This document shows positions 47,793 to 48,415 of a stretch of 48,415 nt of DNA, in pieces. The DNA is from a virus: the IMG/VR virus record IMGVR_UViG_3300032954_000026, positions 1 to 48,415 of that record; one strand, written 5' to 3'. The notes below the pieces were generated by a model. That model saw only the letters and a program-made list of their open reading frames with translations, ran no database searches and had not been told where the DNA came from. Positions within the stretch are counted from its first letter, which is position 1. Each line of letters opens with the position of its first letter. The translations under genes were made by a program, and so were the position numbers.

Positions 47793-48415
47793 TTATCCTT
47801 TCAGACTCGCAAGCAGAGCATCTACATCTGCCGAATTGGTTTCAGGTGGAGCAGGAGTATTTGCCAACGCATCATCGAAACTCGCACTGGCTTGGTCGTT
47901 CTTACGGCGCATACGATCTTCCACATCGTCAACCGAGTTAACACTTCCACTCACCGAATTGAACTTCCGCAAAGCATCTGCCGCAGCGGTCTTGGCCTTG
48001 GTTTCCCGATCCAACCGCTCAAGTTCTCTCAGCCTAGCAACGAGCAGCGTATGCTGCGCATCCACGCGCTGAAGACCTACTGCCATAGAATCTACAATCT
48101 TCTGCTGCGACTCAATTCCTGTGGCACGGCTGTCGATTTGGCCCTGAAGCTGGACAGCCAAAGCACCCTTCGAACGAGCTACAGTTGAGTTAGGATCAGA
48201 AGCAATCAGGCTTTTGATTTCGCTCTTGAGATTCGCAACCTTGGTTTCAAGATCGCCCTTTTCCCGTTGCATCGTGCGGAGAGCACCAGCCTGTTCTGCT
48301 TTAGCTGCTCCCATCTTCTGTTCGGCATCCTCAAGGTCACGGACCTGTTGCCGAATCATTGAAGGGGAATTCATGTCTATGGCCTTATCCAAAAGATCAT
48401 GAAGATTCCCAAGTG
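47793..48415 (-). CDS. PspA/IM30-family protein, 5' truncated by the window
   Basis: The frame is open to the window edge. At least 206 residues are visible, starting in LGNLHDLLDKAIDMNSPSMIRQQVRDLEDAEQ, which fits the start of PspA/IM30 ('...lLdkaedP.kmirq...dme'). The rest is a long coiled coil with the usual pattern (LETKVANLKSEIKSL, LVARLRELERLDRETKAK), ending NSADVDALLASLKG. The family forms ESCRT-III-like membrane scaffolds that respond to envelope damage. It is the first gene seen in the PspA-TPM-Y RNA-Ro60-SPFH island. Confidence 0.78.
   Translation of the reverse strand, partial: LGNLHDLLDKAIDMNSPSMIRQQVRDLEDAEQKMGAAKAEQAGALRTMQREKGDLETKVANLKSEIKSLIASDPNSTVARSKGALAVQLQGQIDSRATGIESQQKIVDSMAVGLQRVDAQHTLLVARLRELERLDRETKAKTAAADALRKFNSVSGSVNSVDDVEDRMRRKNDQASASFDDALANTPAPPETNSADVDALLASLKG

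Noticed and set aside
47793-48392. TTG at 48392 as the start of the PspA-like gene
   Set aside because: The frame stays open to the window edge, and the extra residues match the typical PspA N-terminal helix.
1-48415. CRISPR arrays, insertion sequences, rRNA genes, phage RNA polymerase
   Set aside because: No direct-repeat arrays, transposase motifs, rRNA-like blocks or single-subunit RNA polymerase motifs were recognised.

Overview
This window is part of a tailed bacteriophage genome. It has a short-tailed-phage-like late block on the + strand (about 1-14870) converging on a long block of replication, nucleotide-metabolism and accessory genes on the - strand (about 14864-48415). The - strand genes are packed with 1-30 bp overlaps (ATGA, TAATG and GTGA junctions), as expected of a long, translationally coupled phage operon. 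Terminase, portal, capsid and an RNA polymerase are not seen and presumably lie outside; genes at both ends are cut by the window edge. A lipobox lipoprotein and several signal-peptide proteins suggest a host with a Gram-negative type envelope, but I cannot name the host.

Left half, + strand: the 3' part of a tail nozzle/stabilisation-like protein, small virion or lysis-type genes, then an ordered set that looks like the T7 internal-virion series (GNAT-like gp13, Ala/Gly-rich gp14, gp15-like 620 aa, and a 2200-aa gp16-like giant protein). It ends in a strong rho-independent terminator. Three freestanding HNH/endonuclease VII-type genes are wedged between these.

Right half, - strand, read from high to low coordinates. 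(a) 48415-43529 is an envelope-stress and RNA-quality-control island: PspA/IM30-like protein, TPM-domain protein, a predicted Y RNA, an HNH gene, a Ro60/TROVE protein, a small membrane protein and an SPFH lipoprotein. (b) 43528-40555 holds a dATP/dGTP pyrophosphohydrolase (DUF550), secreted and membrane proteins, zinc-ribbon proteins and a T4-type lysozyme. (c) 40555-27010 is the replication and recombination core: PolA-type polymerase with exonuclease, tyrosine recombinase, phosphatase, annealing protein, SSB, UvrD-type helicase, PD-(D/E)XK nuclease, T7-gp4-type primase-helicase and a putative DNA-binding regulator. (d) 27013-14864 holds a BCS1-like AAA ATPase, a SleB-like hydrolase, a wHTH-metallophosphoesterase fusion, a deoxynucleotidase, a DUF5664-type protein, an HExxH protein, class II ribonucleotide reductase, a second AAA+ ATPase and zinc-ribbon proteins.

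The main discovery candidate is 46431-46560 (- strand). This noncoding stretch has a perfect tRNA T-arm but cannot form a normal tRNA. It folds as a circularly permuted tRNA (T arm, capped 7-bp acceptor-like stem, D-like arm) closed by a terminal helix. That is the layout of YrlA-type bacterial Y RNAs, and it lies about 460 bp upstream of a Ro60 (TROVE) gene on the same strand. Flanking PspA, TPM and SPFH genes suggest a phage-borne RNP and membrane-maintenance module.

The window also carries ten freestanding homing-type endonucleases (six endonuclease VII-like, three other HNH, one GIY-YIG). Nearly all have their 3' end overlapping, or supplying the ribosome binding site of, the next gene. 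I also found about a dozen small genes (23-59 aa), mostly zinc ribbons and membrane peptides, plus a shared promoter motif and a 27-bp palindromic repeat that covers the stop codons of two unrelated genes.
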